Shown here piece after piece: positions 43,701 through 52,815 of a DNA stretch of 64,000 nucleotides (position 1 is its first letter; each line of letters opens with the position of its first letter). Both the position numbers and the translations under genes were made by a program. Source of the stretch: Flavobacterium frigidimaris (GTDB taxonomy: Bacteria; Bacteroidota; Bacteroidia; Flavobacteriales; Flavobacteriaceae). The stretch lies in assembly GCA_900129595.1 (NCBI GenBank), contig FQWG01000016.1, forward strand, positions 60,236 through 124,235. Reading direction: 5' to 3'. Under the pieces are notes generated by a model, which ran no database searches, was not told the origin of the DNA, and saw only the letters and a list, made by a program, of their open reading frames with translations.

Positions 43701-44781
43701 GTTCAAAAACCAATTGATTGTCCAGTTCCGGAACGACATCTTTAAAAGATTTTCCGATAACGTCATCGCCTTTTCCCCATATTTTAATAATGGAATCATT
43801 GGCGAGTTCGACTATCATTTCTTTTCCTGCATATAAAGCAATTGGAAAGGGGGCATTTTCTACCAGTTCGCGTACTTTTTGTTCGCTTTCAATAATTTTA
43901 GAACGTGACAATACTTGTGACGTAACTTCTATGGCAATCCCAACAACACCGGAAATAGTTCCGTCAGCTTCTTTAAGGGCTTCGTATACAAAATTGATAT
44001 ATGTATCTTCGATTTTACCATTGCGCGGCAGTTTCACGAGCTGCTCATTGGCAATAAATTTTCTCCCAGTTTTATAAACATTATTCAGTACCTCTTCAAG
44101 ATATTGGTTTCTTGTTTCCGGTAAAGCGTCAAATACAGGTTTGTTGAGAATTTCGCTGGCCTCGACTCCCCATAACTGAATCATTTGATCGTTTGCAATT
44201 TCTACAACCTGATCTTTACCTCTCATAACACACATGGCAACAGGAGCCTGCATGATATTATTTCTAAATCTGGCGTTACTTTCTTTAAGAGCTGCTGTGG
44301 CCCTTACTTTTTCCGTAGTTTCGATAACTGTTACCAAAAGACCGCCTACTACGCCATCTTCTTTTTTGATGGGGCTGTATGAGAAATTAAAATAGCAATC
44401 TTCATCATAGCCTTTTCGGTCTAATGTTAATTTAAAATCCGGAAAAGTAACCGAGCTTCCTTTCATAACATCCTCAAACATGGGAGCAAGGATGTCCCAG
44501 ACTTCAGAGAATGTGATTTGGGAACTAATTCCTAAAGCTTTAGGATGTTTTGAGCCCAGAATCTGGCTGTAGGTATCGTTGTATATTTGCGTAAAATCTT
44601 CCCCCCATACAATTAACATTCCAAAGGGGTTATTGAGCATTAGGGCAACAATGGTTTTAAGGCTTTGAGGCCAGGTTTCGGGATCGCCTAAAGGAGTTGT
44701 ATTCCAGTCTTTAGTTCGCATTAATTTGCCCATTTTTCCACCACCGGTCAGAAAATAAAGATTCTTATTTGTAAGGCTCAT
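40789..44781 (-). CDS. Multi-PAS sensor histidine kinase, 1330 aa
   Basis: Eight PAS-type units in series (roughly residues 20-160, 165-290, 295-425, 430-555, 560-690, 695-815, 820-945, 950-1075), then a coiled segment (FTQELEKQVTARTKELEQKN), HisKA with SHDLQEPLRK (His1103), and a HATPase_c domain (NSLKFSN, SDNGIGFEP, TGTGIGLAIVKKI). No membrane segment, so it is cytoplasmic. Repeated VPDFxxLTx-like and ...EIANDQMI/EMANEAYL phrases show internal duplication. It starts 12 bases after the response regulator gene. This is the phytochrome/Rcp1-like arrangement found in flavobacteria; signal unknown. Confidence 0.94.
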   Translation of the reverse strand: MSLTNKNLYFLTGGGKMGKLMRTKDWNTTPLGDPETWPQSLKTIVALMLNNPFGMLIVWGEDFTQIYNDTYSQILGSKHPKALGISSQITFSEVWDILAPMFEDVMKGSSVTFPDFKLTLDRKGYDEDCYFNFSYSPIKKEDGVVGGLLVTVIETTEKVRATAALKESNARFRNNIMQAPVAMCVMRGKDQVVEIANDQMIQLWGVEASEILNKPVFDALPETRNQYLEEVLNNVYKTGRKFIANEQLVKLPRNGKIEDTYINFVYEALKEADGTISGVVGIAIEVTSQVLSRSKIIESEQKVRELVENAPFPIALYAGKEMIVELANDSIIKIWGKGDDVIGKSFKDVVPELDNQLVFEQIKEVLETGKSFHTKNTPLDLTVNGKLHTYYFNYSLTPIYDINGNIYGVMNTGVDLTDLNLAKKKIEESEENLRSMVAQSPIGICVIDAATLISEIVNDSFIEVAGKSREEIAGKHYWDTFAEVKSCYEAPLEKVIKEGLPFYANEVEMELIRQGNKEKVYVTFVYAPLKNTEGKVTKIAIWVLDNTPQVIARQKIEEADKRFRNTVKQTPVGISILRSPNHMVEMANEAYLKLVAREEKDFVGKPLFESLPEVEEAVSALLEGVFTTGIPYHGYEVPVPINRYGNHEIFYFDFLYHPLKEENGDISGIIVTVTEVTEKVESRKKTELNEERLNIIVEASELGTWELAVKTKDLQYSTRYLEIVTGYKDGEYLTHAQLLSHVHPDDLHIREKAFKEAIAFGNIQYEARVIWDDQSIHWVEAKGKLFYDDDNNPEKLLGTVRDITDEKNHQQELEASEKRFRKLVMESPVPKAILRGKDMTIEMVNAALLKNIWRKNESDVQGKNILDVFPELKKQKYARLLNEVYATGNVHSESESLFYLNNGDTEYKMYIDFEYAPMREIDNTISGIKVTLIDVTEKVEARKKIEESEKKFRSLTESIPHLIWETDEKGNSLFTSGKWLEYTGVVPTGEKAWQAMIHPDDLEENTKIWNKSLATGAVYKTDVRVLRKDGTYRWHAVIGEPVLNKDNKIIKWVGAFTDIQTEKAFTQELEKQVTARTKELEQKNVELEQMNKELQSFAYISSHDLQEPLRKIQTFATQIIEKESDNLSDSGKDKFQRMQNAAQRMQTLINDLLSYSRTNIQERKFEKVNLSTIIDEVKEDLKEELEQKGAVIEISKTCEASIIPFQFRQLLYNLASNSLKFSNPDVPTVIKMNCEFNKGANLGHHGLSKETEYCHISISDNGIGFEPQYSKKIFEVFQRLHGKLEYTGTGIGLAIVKKIVENHNGIITAQGEKNKGATFDIYIPVIQNTN

Positions 44782-44793
44782 TCTAAAAATGAA

Positions 44794-45243
44794 TTAAGGT
44801 TGAAGTATAAAGTGCTCTCTCATGGGCTGCTTAAAATTATTGCCAGATGCTGTAGTTAGTGCATTTTCGATTACTTTTTTTAGTTGAGCAAATTCACCGG
44901 GCTTACGAATGTAATAAGTGGCTCCTTTGGCATACATTTTATCGACAATTTCGTTATCTAGCGAAGTCGAAAAAATAATTACCGGAAGATCTTTGAGAGC
45001 TTCTTTTTCTCTTATTTCCGTCAGGCATTCATGACCATTTTTGCGGGGCATATTCAGGTCAAGAAAAAGAATATCCGGTAAATCACCGGTAGTGATACTG
45101 GCTAAAAAATCCATGAGTTGTACACCGTCGTTTACCGTTACAAGTACTGCGGGAAATGATAATTCATCAAGTGCTTCCTTAAAGAAATCGCAATCATCTT
45201 CATCGTCATCTGCCAGTAATAAATTATAATTCTGCTTGCTCAT
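44794..45243 (-). CDS. Single-domain response regulator (Rcp1-like), 149 aa
   Basis: A stand-alone receiver: acidic triad in LLLADDDEDDCDF (D12-D14), phospho-acceptor D62 in ILFLDLNMPRKNGHE, conserved S/T and K in IIFSTS and YYIRKPGEF. There is no output domain, so it works by protein contact or as a phosphorelay partner. It precedes the multi-PAS kinase by 12 bases in one operon and is the obvious phospho-acceptor for it. Confidence 0.93.
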   Translation of the reverse strand: MSKQNYNLLLADDDEDDCDFFKEALDELSFPAVLVTVNDGVQLMDFLASITTGDLPDILFLDLNMPRKNGHECLTEIREKEALKDLPVIIFSTSLDNEIVDKMYAKGATYYIRKPGEFAQLKKVIENALTTASGNNFKQPMREHFILQP

Positions 45244-45857
45244 TTTAAGTATTGTAAGATTTAATGTCCTGATTCAATTCCGGTTAATCTCCCTGTTTTT
45301 CTAAAATAACAGTATTGTTGGTCTGTTATCTGTTTGAAAATCAGTTTTTTTTGTTTTGTACAATGTGTCAGCTGAAGCCTTTCTGCTTCAGACCTATCAT
45401 GAATTTAAATTCAAAAAGGCTATTATTTCGCTAAGATAAGATTAATTGTATTACAAATAATCATGAATATTTCAATAAATTTAACGCTTTTAGGCCTAAT
45501 TCTGTAATCGTTTTATTTTAAAATTAACATATTGAAAATTAAATAGTTGGGCTTTTGTTGTTTTATTTTTAAAATTGACTTCAAAAAAAAATCCGCCAAA
45601 AAATTAATTTGACGGATTTAAGATATAATCCATAGTGATTAACTCGTTTGGCATTTTTTTTCAAATTTTTGAAATCAATCCAGTGGCTTCGGGCAATGTC
45701 ATTAAGTTAAGCTTCTTTTAGCTGATTAGGGTAATTTATTTCGCGCAAAGACGCAAAGATTTTAGATGTAAACCTGGCGATTTTGCGTCTTTGCGTGATA
45801 TTTATCCCGCACAGTTTTAAAGATTAGATTTCGGCACGTTAGTTAAGAATCAGTAAT
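45244..45857. other. Gene-free stretch with hairpins
   Basis: 614 bases without a supported ORF. It contains the hairpin CTGAAGCCTTTCTGCTTCAG near 45372-45391, an AAATCCGCC/GACGGATTT hairpin near 45588-45620 and the repeat at 45742-45797. The promoter of the receiver/PAS kinase operon must lie in its left part. Confidence 0.5.
45742..45797. repeat. Inverted repeat of the GCAAAGACGCAAAG family
   Basis: CGCGCAAAGACGCAAAGATT faces TTTTGCGTCTTTGCGTGAT, forming a 15-pair stem. This unit is frequent between genes in flavobacteria. Confidence 0.65.
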
Positions 45858-48227
45858 TTATGTGGATAACACTAAACCTTTGGCTTTAAAATTACTGTAC
45901 AATACCTGACGCGCGCTGCTAATTGTTTCTTCTGTGCGGTAAATGCTGCACCAGAATTTAATTTGCAATTTGAATTTTCCGTCAGCAATAGCCGTATAAT
46001 AAATGTGCGGAGGTTTAGCATTGTTTACTAAAACCATGCTTTCGAGAGATTCTAATATGAGCGCATTAATTTCTTCCGGCATGATTTCTCCGCTCACTTC
46101 TGCGGCGATTTCTACCAGTTTAAAATTGTCGGTATACGTCCAGTTGGTAATGTTTTGAGACAATAAATTACCATTCGGGATAATGATTTCGGCACCGTTT
46201 GCCGAGTTGATTTTGGTGGTACGCAATCCCATCGATTTTACACGGCCGGATTCTGAAGCAATATTGATCACATCGCCAATTTGTATGGGTTTGTCAAAAA
46301 TTAAAATAATACCCGAAACAAAATTATTAACCACACTCTGAAGTCCAAGTCCGACACCAACGCCCAAGGCTCCCAGCAAAATACTTAGTTTGTCCAGTGG
46401 CATTCCCGATGCGGCAACGGCCAAAAGATAACCACTGATTAAGACGACAAGTCTTGTGATCAATAATTTGGAATGTTGCCTTTTGTTGATGTTTTCTTCG
46501 TTTTCATCATCGACTTCGCCAAAAAAGTACGCTACATAATTCTGTAATAAATGTGCCAGCCAAATGATGATAAAAAACAAGACAATATTTCCTAAAGTAA
46601 AAGTGATGCTTCCGATTGTGTTGGGATGACTCAACAGCGCATTTAAACCATCGCGTAAAGATTCCCAGATATTCAGATTAGCTGCGATGACAACAATCCA
46701 CATATAGCTAATGACGATGATGAAAGGTTTCTTGAGTGTATCCGACAGGCTTTCGAAATCAAAAATCTTCTCGATACCGCGTTTTACCCTTGTCGTATAA
46801 ATTTGTAAAAGGATAATTTCTAAAATTATTTTCAAAAATACACTTAACGCGACAATCTGCGTAAGCGAAATAAAAGCGGTAAGGCTTAACATATTGGCGA
46901 GGGAAACCCTTCCGAAAACATTATTGATTAACGCCAAAACATTCAGGCCGATAAAAATGATCGTCGCCCATTTGAAGAATCCTTTGATGTACAGCTGATC
47001 TTTTAAAGTTTTGATCTGAACAAAACCGTAACGGATTCCTAAAATATTGATGACAATAAAAGCACAGCGCTGTATAAAACCAACGGCAATAAACAGGTCC
47101 AGGAAACACAGAATAAAAAACAGGACTAAAAGAAACATCCAATTGCGGATGGCGACAGAAGACCAGTCTTTTCTAAAAAGAAACGTCAGTAGTCCCAGAA
47201 GACAAAGCTGAACCAGTTCTATAAACATCGCCGGAGCATATAAGTTACTTACAACTGCAATATTCAACGCAATAACAGCTACCGGAATAATAACGCCTTT
47301 GTTGAGGTATTTGAAATTAAACTGAGACAGGTTCTTGGCATGTCCGTTATTTTTCAGGTATTTTAGATTGCGTGCAATATACCAGCCCAATATTCCCATT
47401 AATAAAAGCAAGGAGATCAGGGCGCCTGCTTTGTAACTTAGATAGTAAGAAGCGACGCTTTGTTCGATCACAATTTTGGCCTTGATGTTTTGCCCTTCTA
47501 TTTTTTTTGAAGTCGAATCGTTTGTACTCCATAAAACAGGATATTCTCTTTTTAGAATACTGATGCCGGATTGTTCGAGTTTATTGTCGACGGCGATCAA
47601 AGCATTCGAAACGGCAATTTTTCTTTCTACCGTCAGCCTTTTATTATTGTTCAGGATTCCCTGGTTTTTAGTCATCAGACTATCCGTGCTGAGGTATCGG
47701 TCTTTAAGATTGGCAAATTCTTTTTTAAATTGCTTGCGTTTAATGGTATCTGTCAAAAGTCCCATTAAGGTTTTGTCTTTGCGAAGATCAATTACCCTGT
47801 CTTTTATTTTCTCCAAAGCGAGGTTGCGCGAATTGATTGCGGTATTTTGCTCGTCCAGTTCCTGTTCGATTTCTTTCAGGACAATACGGTACATTTGCTG
47901 GTTGCGCACATTTGGATTTGCGCCTTTTATACTCACTAAAATCAGGTCGAGTTTGCTTTGTGTTCTTTTAATTTCTCCAAACAAATGATGGCTGTTGGCA
48001 TCAAATTCAGTGTCATTATGAGCAGATTTCAAAACTTCTCCGGCTTTTTCGATCGCCATCAGATAATCGCTGTCGGTAACAGTTTCCTGAAAAAGCTTTG
48101 AACGGTTTTCTGTTTTTGCAGGCGCAGCTTCAGTTTTGACCGGTGCTGTTTGGGAATAGGCGAGTGGCGCGTAAAAAAAGACGGCTGTCAGGGCGAGTAA
48201 ATAAATATAATTTCTTTTCTGAATCAT
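45858..48227 (-). CDS. Large MscS-family mechanosensitive ion channel, 789 aa
   Basis: Start MIQKRNYIYLLALTAVFFYA with cleavage after AYSQ gives a secreted N-terminal region. A periplasmic coiled-coil part (about 35-260) is followed by many membrane helices (about 270-620) and the MscS core: pore helix LSILLGALGVGVGLGLQSVV with the Gly/Ala pattern, then VNNFVSGIILIFDKPIQIGD and the beta domain (GDVINIASESGRVKSMGLRT). It protects against osmotic downshift in relatives. This is the long MscK/YbdG-like form. Single gene; an ATG four codons upstream is possible. Confidence 0.92.
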   Translation of the reverse strand: MIQKRNYIYLLALTAVFFYAPLAYSQTAPVKTEAAPAKTENRSKLFQETVTDSDYLMAIEKAGEVLKSAHNDTEFDANSHHLFGEIKRTQSKLDLILVSIKGANPNVRNQQMYRIVLKEIEQELDEQNTAINSRNLALEKIKDRVIDLRKDKTLMGLLTDTIKRKQFKKEFANLKDRYLSTDSLMTKNQGILNNNKRLTVERKIAVSNALIAVDNKLEQSGISILKREYPVLWSTNDSTSKKIEGQNIKAKIVIEQSVASYYLSYKAGALISLLLLMGILGWYIARNLKYLKNNGHAKNLSQFNFKYLNKGVIIPVAVIALNIAVVSNLYAPAMFIELVQLCLLGLLTFLFRKDWSSVAIRNWMFLLVLFFILCFLDLFIAVGFIQRCAFIVINILGIRYGFVQIKTLKDQLYIKGFFKWATIIFIGLNVLALINNVFGRVSLANMLSLTAFISLTQIVALSVFLKIILEIILLQIYTTRVKRGIEKIFDFESLSDTLKKPFIIVISYMWIVVIAANLNIWESLRDGLNALLSHPNTIGSITFTLGNIVLFFIIIWLAHLLQNYVAYFFGEVDDENEENINKRQHSKLLITRLVVLISGYLLAVAASGMPLDKLSILLGALGVGVGLGLQSVVNNFVSGIILIFDKPIQIGDVINIASESGRVKSMGLRTTKINSANGAEIIIPNGNLLSQNITNWTYTDNFKLVEIAAEVSGEIMPEEINALILESLESMVLVNNAKPPHIYYTAIADGKFKLQIKFWCSIYRTEETISSARQVLYSNFKAKGLVLST

Positions 48228-48478
48228 AATGTAAGGCAATGAATTTAAGAATCAAATGTAATTTTTTTTAAGATATTTATGACTTAAAGGGATAATAAAA
48301 TTTGGTTAAGAAATTTTAGTGAATTGGGCTTAATCTTGTTGTGCATTATTTTTTTGTCAGCCCTGATTGCTATCTGTTTAAAGCGATTCATACAGATTTT
48401 TTAAATATGAATTTCACGCAGATTAAAAAAGATTTCAGCAGATTTACGCAAATTAATTTGAATGATAATCTATTTAAA

Positions 48479-48790
48479 TCTGCTATGATCTGTAAAATCT
48501 GCGTGAAATAAAATCACTTTAATGCTTCTTTTTATGTGTCCCCTTGAGCGGAGTCGAAGGGCGCTCCAACAGGAACTTGGGCTTCGACTCCGCTCAGCCT
48601 GACAATGCGATGTAGAAATTGCAAAAAAAATCTTTTTTAATCTGCTATAATCAGTAAAATCTGCGTGAAATAAATCACTTTAATGTTTCTTTCTATATGT
48701 CCCCCTGAGCGGAGTCGAAGGGCGCTCCAACAGGAACGTGGGCTTCGACTTCGGTCAGCCTGACCATGTGACTTAGAAATTGCAAAAAAA
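48479..48790 (+). repeat. Two tandem ~150-bp direct repeats
   Basis: Unit 1 (48479-48630) and unit 2 (48641-48790) share TCTGCTATRATC, AAAATCTGCGTGAAATAAA, GAGCGGAGTCGAAGGGCGCT and GCTTCGACTYCGSTCAGCCT, ending AGAAATTGCAAAAAA. Each unit contains an inverted repeat of GAGCGGAGTCGAAG. They fill the 648-base gap before the antiporter gene. Confidence 0.85.
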
Positions 48791-48875
48791 TAACCCATAC
48801 AATCATAGTTCTAACAAAGTTTTAAAAATATTATATTCGTACTCTAAATACCAGCATTACCAAAACAATCACAAA

Positions 48876-50477
48876 ATGGAAAATATAACCGTTATTATCA
48901 TGCTGCTTTTCGGGGTGGCTTTTCTGAGTCTTATTAGCAAAAAATACAATTTTCCCATTCCAATTGTGCTGGTACTTTGCGGAGTCATTATTAGTGTTAT
49001 TCCGGGACTTCCGGTGATTGCTTTAAGTCCTGAAATTGTATTTATTATCTTTTTACCGCCTCTTTTGTATCACGCTGCGTGGTATACGAGCTGGTCAGAC
49101 TTTAAACAAACGATCCGGCCAATTACTTTGGCAGCCGTAGGTTTGGTACTTTTTACTACCGTTGCAGTGGCTGTTGCAGCACATATGCTGATTGATGATA
49201 TCTCCTGGCCGTTGGCTTTTTTATTGGGCGCGATCGTTTCGCCGCCGGATGCGGTTTCGGCTACTTCTATTACTAAAGGACTGGGGTTGCACCCAAGATT
49301 AATTGCAATCCTCGAAGGCGAAAGTCTGGTAAATGATGCCAGTGGTCTGGTAGCGTACAAATATGCTTTGACGGCCATCACAGCCGGAAATTTTGTGCTC
49401 TGGCAAGCCGGACTGAACTTTGTGGTCATGTCGGTTTTAGGAATCGCCATTGGTTTAGGAGTAGGTTATATCATGAGTTTTATTCATAAAAAGTTTGTCT
49501 GCGATGAGGTGATCGAAGCAACTCTGACTTTACTGACACCTTTTGCGTCGTACCTGATTGCAGAACATTTTGAATGTTCCGGTGTTTTGGCCGTAGTGGC
49601 AACCGGACTTTTTCTTTCGGCAAGATCGGGAACGATTTTCACACACGAAAGCCGAATCATGACAGGAACGATCTGGAGTGTTCTAACCAATATTCTAAAC
49701 GGATTAATTTTTATCTTAATCGGATTGCAATTGCGCCAAATTATTGCCGGAATCGGGAATTACTCCGGTTGGTCTTTGTTTATTTGGGGCGCTTCGGTGA
49801 GTTTAGTGGTGATTCTTGTGCGTTTTTTATGGGTGATTCCGGCGACTTTACTCCCCAGATATATCAGTAAAAAAATCCGTTTGCAGGAGGAATTCGATTT
49901 CCGAAACATGATTGTTTTCGGCTGGTCCGGAATGCGTGGTGTGGTGTCGATGGCTGCGGCTTTGGCGCTTCCGCTAATGATGAACGAAACCGAAGCTTTC
50001 CCGTTACGAAACCTCATCATTTATCTGGTGTTTTGTGTGATCCTTTCGACTTTGGTCATTCAGGGTTTGACATTGCCGTGGCTGATCAAAAAACTAAAAA
50101 TCGAAAAGTACTCCATCATCGCCGAAGAATACGAAATCCGAAACATTATCGTTTCGCAAACTATTACGCACATCGAAGATAATTTCTCGTTACTCAACGA
50201 TGACTTGCTGCACAACATCAAAAGCAAATACGAAGTAAAATTCAACCGCCTCCAAAAAACCGAACTCCCGGCCAATTTCTTCGGAAAAGGAAATGTAATG
50301 GGCGGCGAGATTTTCAACGATTTTACCAAAATACAAATTGATCTCCTGAATGTAGAACGCGACAAACTAGAATCAATGCACAAAGCAGGTTCTGTCAATG
50401 AAGAGATTTTCAGGAAGATTGAGAAGGAACTGGATTTGGAAGAGACGAGGTTGTGGATGGAGATGTATGAGGAGTAG
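48876..50477 (+). CDS. Na+/H+ antiporter, CPA1 (NhaP) family
   Basis: Start MENITVIIMLLFGVAFLSLI is chosen; the longer frame would begin inside the upstream repeat. A 533-residue protein with about twelve membrane helices (residues 1-410) and a cytoplasmic C-terminal tail. Family signatures are FLLGAIVSPPDAVSATSITK and EGESLVNDASGLVAYKYALT (Asp of the exchange site in NDASG) plus GWSGMRGVVSMAAALALPLM. It exchanges cytoplasmic Na+ (or K+) for protons. Single gene. Confidence 0.93.
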   Translation: MENITVIIMLLFGVAFLSLISKKYNFPIPIVLVLCGVIISVIPGLPVIALSPEIVFIIFLPPLLYHAAWYTSWSDFKQTIRPITLAAVGLVLFTTVAVAVAAHMLIDDISWPLAFLLGAIVSPPDAVSATSITKGLGLHPRLIAILEGESLVNDASGLVAYKYALTAITAGNFVLWQAGLNFVVMSVLGIAIGLGVGYIMSFIHKKFVCDEVIEATLTLLTPFASYLIAEHFECSGVLAVVATGLFLSARSGTIFTHESRIMTGTIWSVLTNILNGLIFILIGLQLRQIIAGIGNYSGWSLFIWGASVSLVVILVRFLWVIPATLLPRYISKKIRLQEEFDFRNMIVFGWSGMRGVVSMAAALALPLMMNETEAFPLRNLIIYLVFCVILSTLVIQGLTLPWLIKKLKIEKYSIIAEEYEIRNIIVSQTITHIEDNFSLLNDDLLHNIKSKYEVKFNRLQKTELPANFFGKGNVMGGEIFNDFTKIQIDLLNVERDKLESMHKAGSVNEEIFRKIEKELDLEETRLWMEMYEE

Positions 50478-50482
50478 GGGGA

Positions 50483-50914
50483 TTATTTTCTTTTTTTGAT
50501 AGAATTTAGTAAAGAATCTTGTAATTCAGTAACTAATTTTGTCTCAATTTCTAAGCGACCATAGTTAACATGTACAAATGAAACGGAAAAACTTTTTTCA
50601 AAAATAATATCAAGTTGTTTTTCGACTTCAGGATGATAACTGTTTTTAACTAAAGTAGCGTTTAAAGAACGACCTAATTTCTTTCTAAAAGAATGATTGT
50701 ATGTTCTGTGAACCTCTCTCATTCTGGCCTTAAAATTACCGGTCTCTCCAATATATTTTAATTCATTATTTATGAAAATTCCATAGATTCCGGGCAAAGA
50801 ATCCAAAGCATTGCACCACTTATCGATTTTATTGAATTTATGTTTTGGATTAGAAAGTAATTCAAGTTTTACTTTTTGACATTGTTCATCTATCTTTTCT
50901 TTTGTAAATACCAT
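50483..50914 (-). CDS. GIY-YIG domain protein, 143 aa
   Basis: The GIY-YIG core is seen in LPGIYGIFINNELKYIGETG (GIY...YIG, residues about 42-57) with a conserved Arg in NFKARMREVH and a Glu-containing C-terminal helix (GRLEIETKLVTELQDSLLNS). It is a compact nuclease-like domain without accessory domains, like small stand-alone UPF0213 or island-borne endonucleases. It lies beside a decayed nuclease/rhuM island, on the same strand. DNA repair, mobile-element or defence roles are all possible. Confidence 0.82.
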   Translation of the reverse strand: MVFTKEKIDEQCQKVKLELLSNPKHKFNKIDKWCNALDSLPGIYGIFINNELKYIGETGNFKARMREVHRTYNHSFRKKLGRSLNATLVKNSYHPEVEKQLDIIFEKSFSVSFVHVNYGRLEIETKLVTELQDSLLNSIKKRK

Positions 50915-50959
50915 TTTCTTAAATATAAATTAAGCAATAAAACATGTTTTTTGGTTACA

Positions 50960-51671
50960 TTAAATAGCTTGTTTTACAAGACTCATAATGTATTCTAAAT
51001 TATTAGTATTACTAACAATAGTTTCGTAATCTCCATTTCCCCAATAACCAATTTTAGAAATGTCTTTCATTAAACTTTTAGGATCATCTAATTGTCCTTT
51101 TTTAAGGTTAATCAAAATTTTGGTCCCTTTTTTGAGGATAACGATGTCAGCTATGTTTTTGTTCTTTTTAAAAGCGATATATAACTTTTTAGGATCAATT
51201 TCAATATCGTCTGCTAAATTTAAAATTGCATTTTTATAATTTCATACAACTCTATTATTTCCTCTGAAGAACTGTGTAAATGATCTTCTTCATTATAGAC
51301 TTTAATCTCATCAGTAACCGATTTAATAACACTATTCTGCTTCGTCAATGGCTTATACTTTCTGCAGATTTTGTTTTCTTAATAGGATTAATACGGATTA
51401 GATTATTTTCATATCTTTTTACTTCCCATAATTCAATAGCAATATCTTTAAAATTAGTCGCTAGTCTTTGGTTTTCTGTAAAACTTGGAGACACAAAAGC
51501 AACTCTGGTTTGTGACCAATCTATTGAATAGCTGTGAATTGATTTATTTAAAGTTTCGTTATAAGTCAAGACAAAATCTGCTTTGTTCTCCAACATTAAA
51601 CTTAAATACGTAAAACCTTGATCTATGACAGTACTATTTTTATCTCTTTTGTATTCGATAATTACAAATGC
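50960..51671 (-). pseudogene. DUF5655-type nuclease remnant, truncated and frameshifted
   Basis: The reverse strand reads AFVIIEYKRDKNSTVIDQ (PD-(D/E)xK-like: V-x-E-Y/L-K), MLENKADFVLTYNE, IDWSQTRVAFVSPSF, IELWEVKRY, then a C-terminal block GTKILINLKKGQLDDPKSL and ISKIGYWGNGDYETIVSNTN, ending YIMSLVKQAI. This order matches COG3586-type endonucleases with a C-terminal DUF5655 domain. Two single-base deletions break it: near 51367 (after AES/ISH) and near 51241 (YEI/YKNAILNL). The N-terminus is missing, replaced by a rhuM fragment. Confidence 0.82.
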
Positions 51672-52083
51672 GTTGCTGCAATTCGCTAAAGTAATTCATT
51701 GTATTACCTGATTTAAAACGATCAGCGTTCAATGCAAAACCCTTAACTATATATTCTTTTAATCGTTGGGTTGCCCAAATCCTGAATTGAGTTCCCTGAA
51801 GTGATTTTACTCTGTAACCTACAGAAATTATGACATTAAGATTGTAATAATTAGGTGCTTTTTGCTGAAATTCGGAAATTCCGAATTTGTGCATAGACAA
51901 GCTTTCATGGAGTTCTCCTTCTTCAAAAATGTTTTTAATATGTTCGTTAATAGTAGATTTGGCTTTTCCAAATAATTGTGCCATTTGGTCTTGAGTTAAC
52001 CAAACCGTTTCTTCTTCAAGTCGTACATCGATTTTAATATTGCCTTCCTGATTTTGATATATAAGTATTTCTCCCGTGTTCAT
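51640..52083 (-). pseudogene. rhuM-like gene fragment (N-terminal half)
   Basis: MNTGEILIYQNQEGNIKIDV and LEEETVWLTQDQMAQLFGKA are the RhuM (virulence/Fic-associated) N-terminal domain; the fragment continues to FKSGNTMNYFSELQQRI and then runs out of frame into the DUF5655 remnant (CNYRIQKR, stop). RhuM normally continues RDIRxSEKR at that point, so a deletion removed the 3' part. A GGAAGAA sequence lies before this start; an ATG 21 codons further upstream (52146) is also in frame. Confidence 0.8.
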
Positions 52084-52323
52084 ATAAGCTATTCTTCCAT
52101 GAAATTCGTTGCTATATTCTTTTACTTCCACACTGTTGATGCGCATCTACAAAAAATAATCGGATTGCTAAAGTATTGAATAATTGATTAAGATGAATAA
52201 GGAAAACCAGAAAGTATAGAAATTGATATATGTTTTTATTGGAGAGTATACTTTTTACTTTGTTGTATTTGTAATAATGAAACTTCAATTTATATAAATA
52301 GTTCTCATAACCTCAAGACCCCT

Positions 52324-52445
52324 AGCCCTGATAGAAGCGGTATCCTTTTTATCCGCTTTTTTGCGGATGAAAAGATACAAGCGGATAGGAGGACACGAGC
52401 GATAGCGACTGACGAAGTAAATAGCTCCAGAAAAAGAAATTCCGA
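52324..52445 (+). repeat. Structured repeat (AGCCCTGATAGAAG family), copy 1
   Basis: AGCCCTGATAGAAGCGGTAT is followed by the hairpin CTTTTTATCCGC/GCGGATGAAAAG and a tail GAGCGATAGCGACTGACGAA ending TAGCTCCAGAAAAA. A second, inverted copy is at 54371-54452. It lies in the 732-base gap before the glycosyltransferase, which otherwise has AT-rich sequence and no gene. Confidence 0.7.
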
Positions 52446-52815
52446 TATTTCAATTCTGAAGCCTCGGGACCAAATCCCAAATCCCAAAAAAAACTTCAAC
52501 TTCTCTCAGTATAACAATAATAAACTCCAAAAATCGTTTTTACTAAACTTCGGGGTATTCAAACACACCAAAACCTCATCCTCAAAACCTCCCAAAACCC
52601 CAATAAAACTGTATACTGTATCCTAAAACCGTATAATAATTACACACATCAAAATAATACAAAACCGCTAAACAACTCAAAACCAGTAAAAACTGATAAT
52701 GGCACGAGGCTTGCAAAATGGGATAATGTAGATTTCTGTCGATAAATGAAAATAACGAATCGGGAGGAAAGCAAAAAAATAAAAGCCATACAAAGCAAAT
52801 CAAAAGTAGTGTCAT

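Noticed and set aside
50483..52146. Possible active restriction or defence island
   Set aside because: Only the GIY-YIG gene is intact; the nuclease and rhuM parts are truncated and frameshifted, so an active system is not supported.
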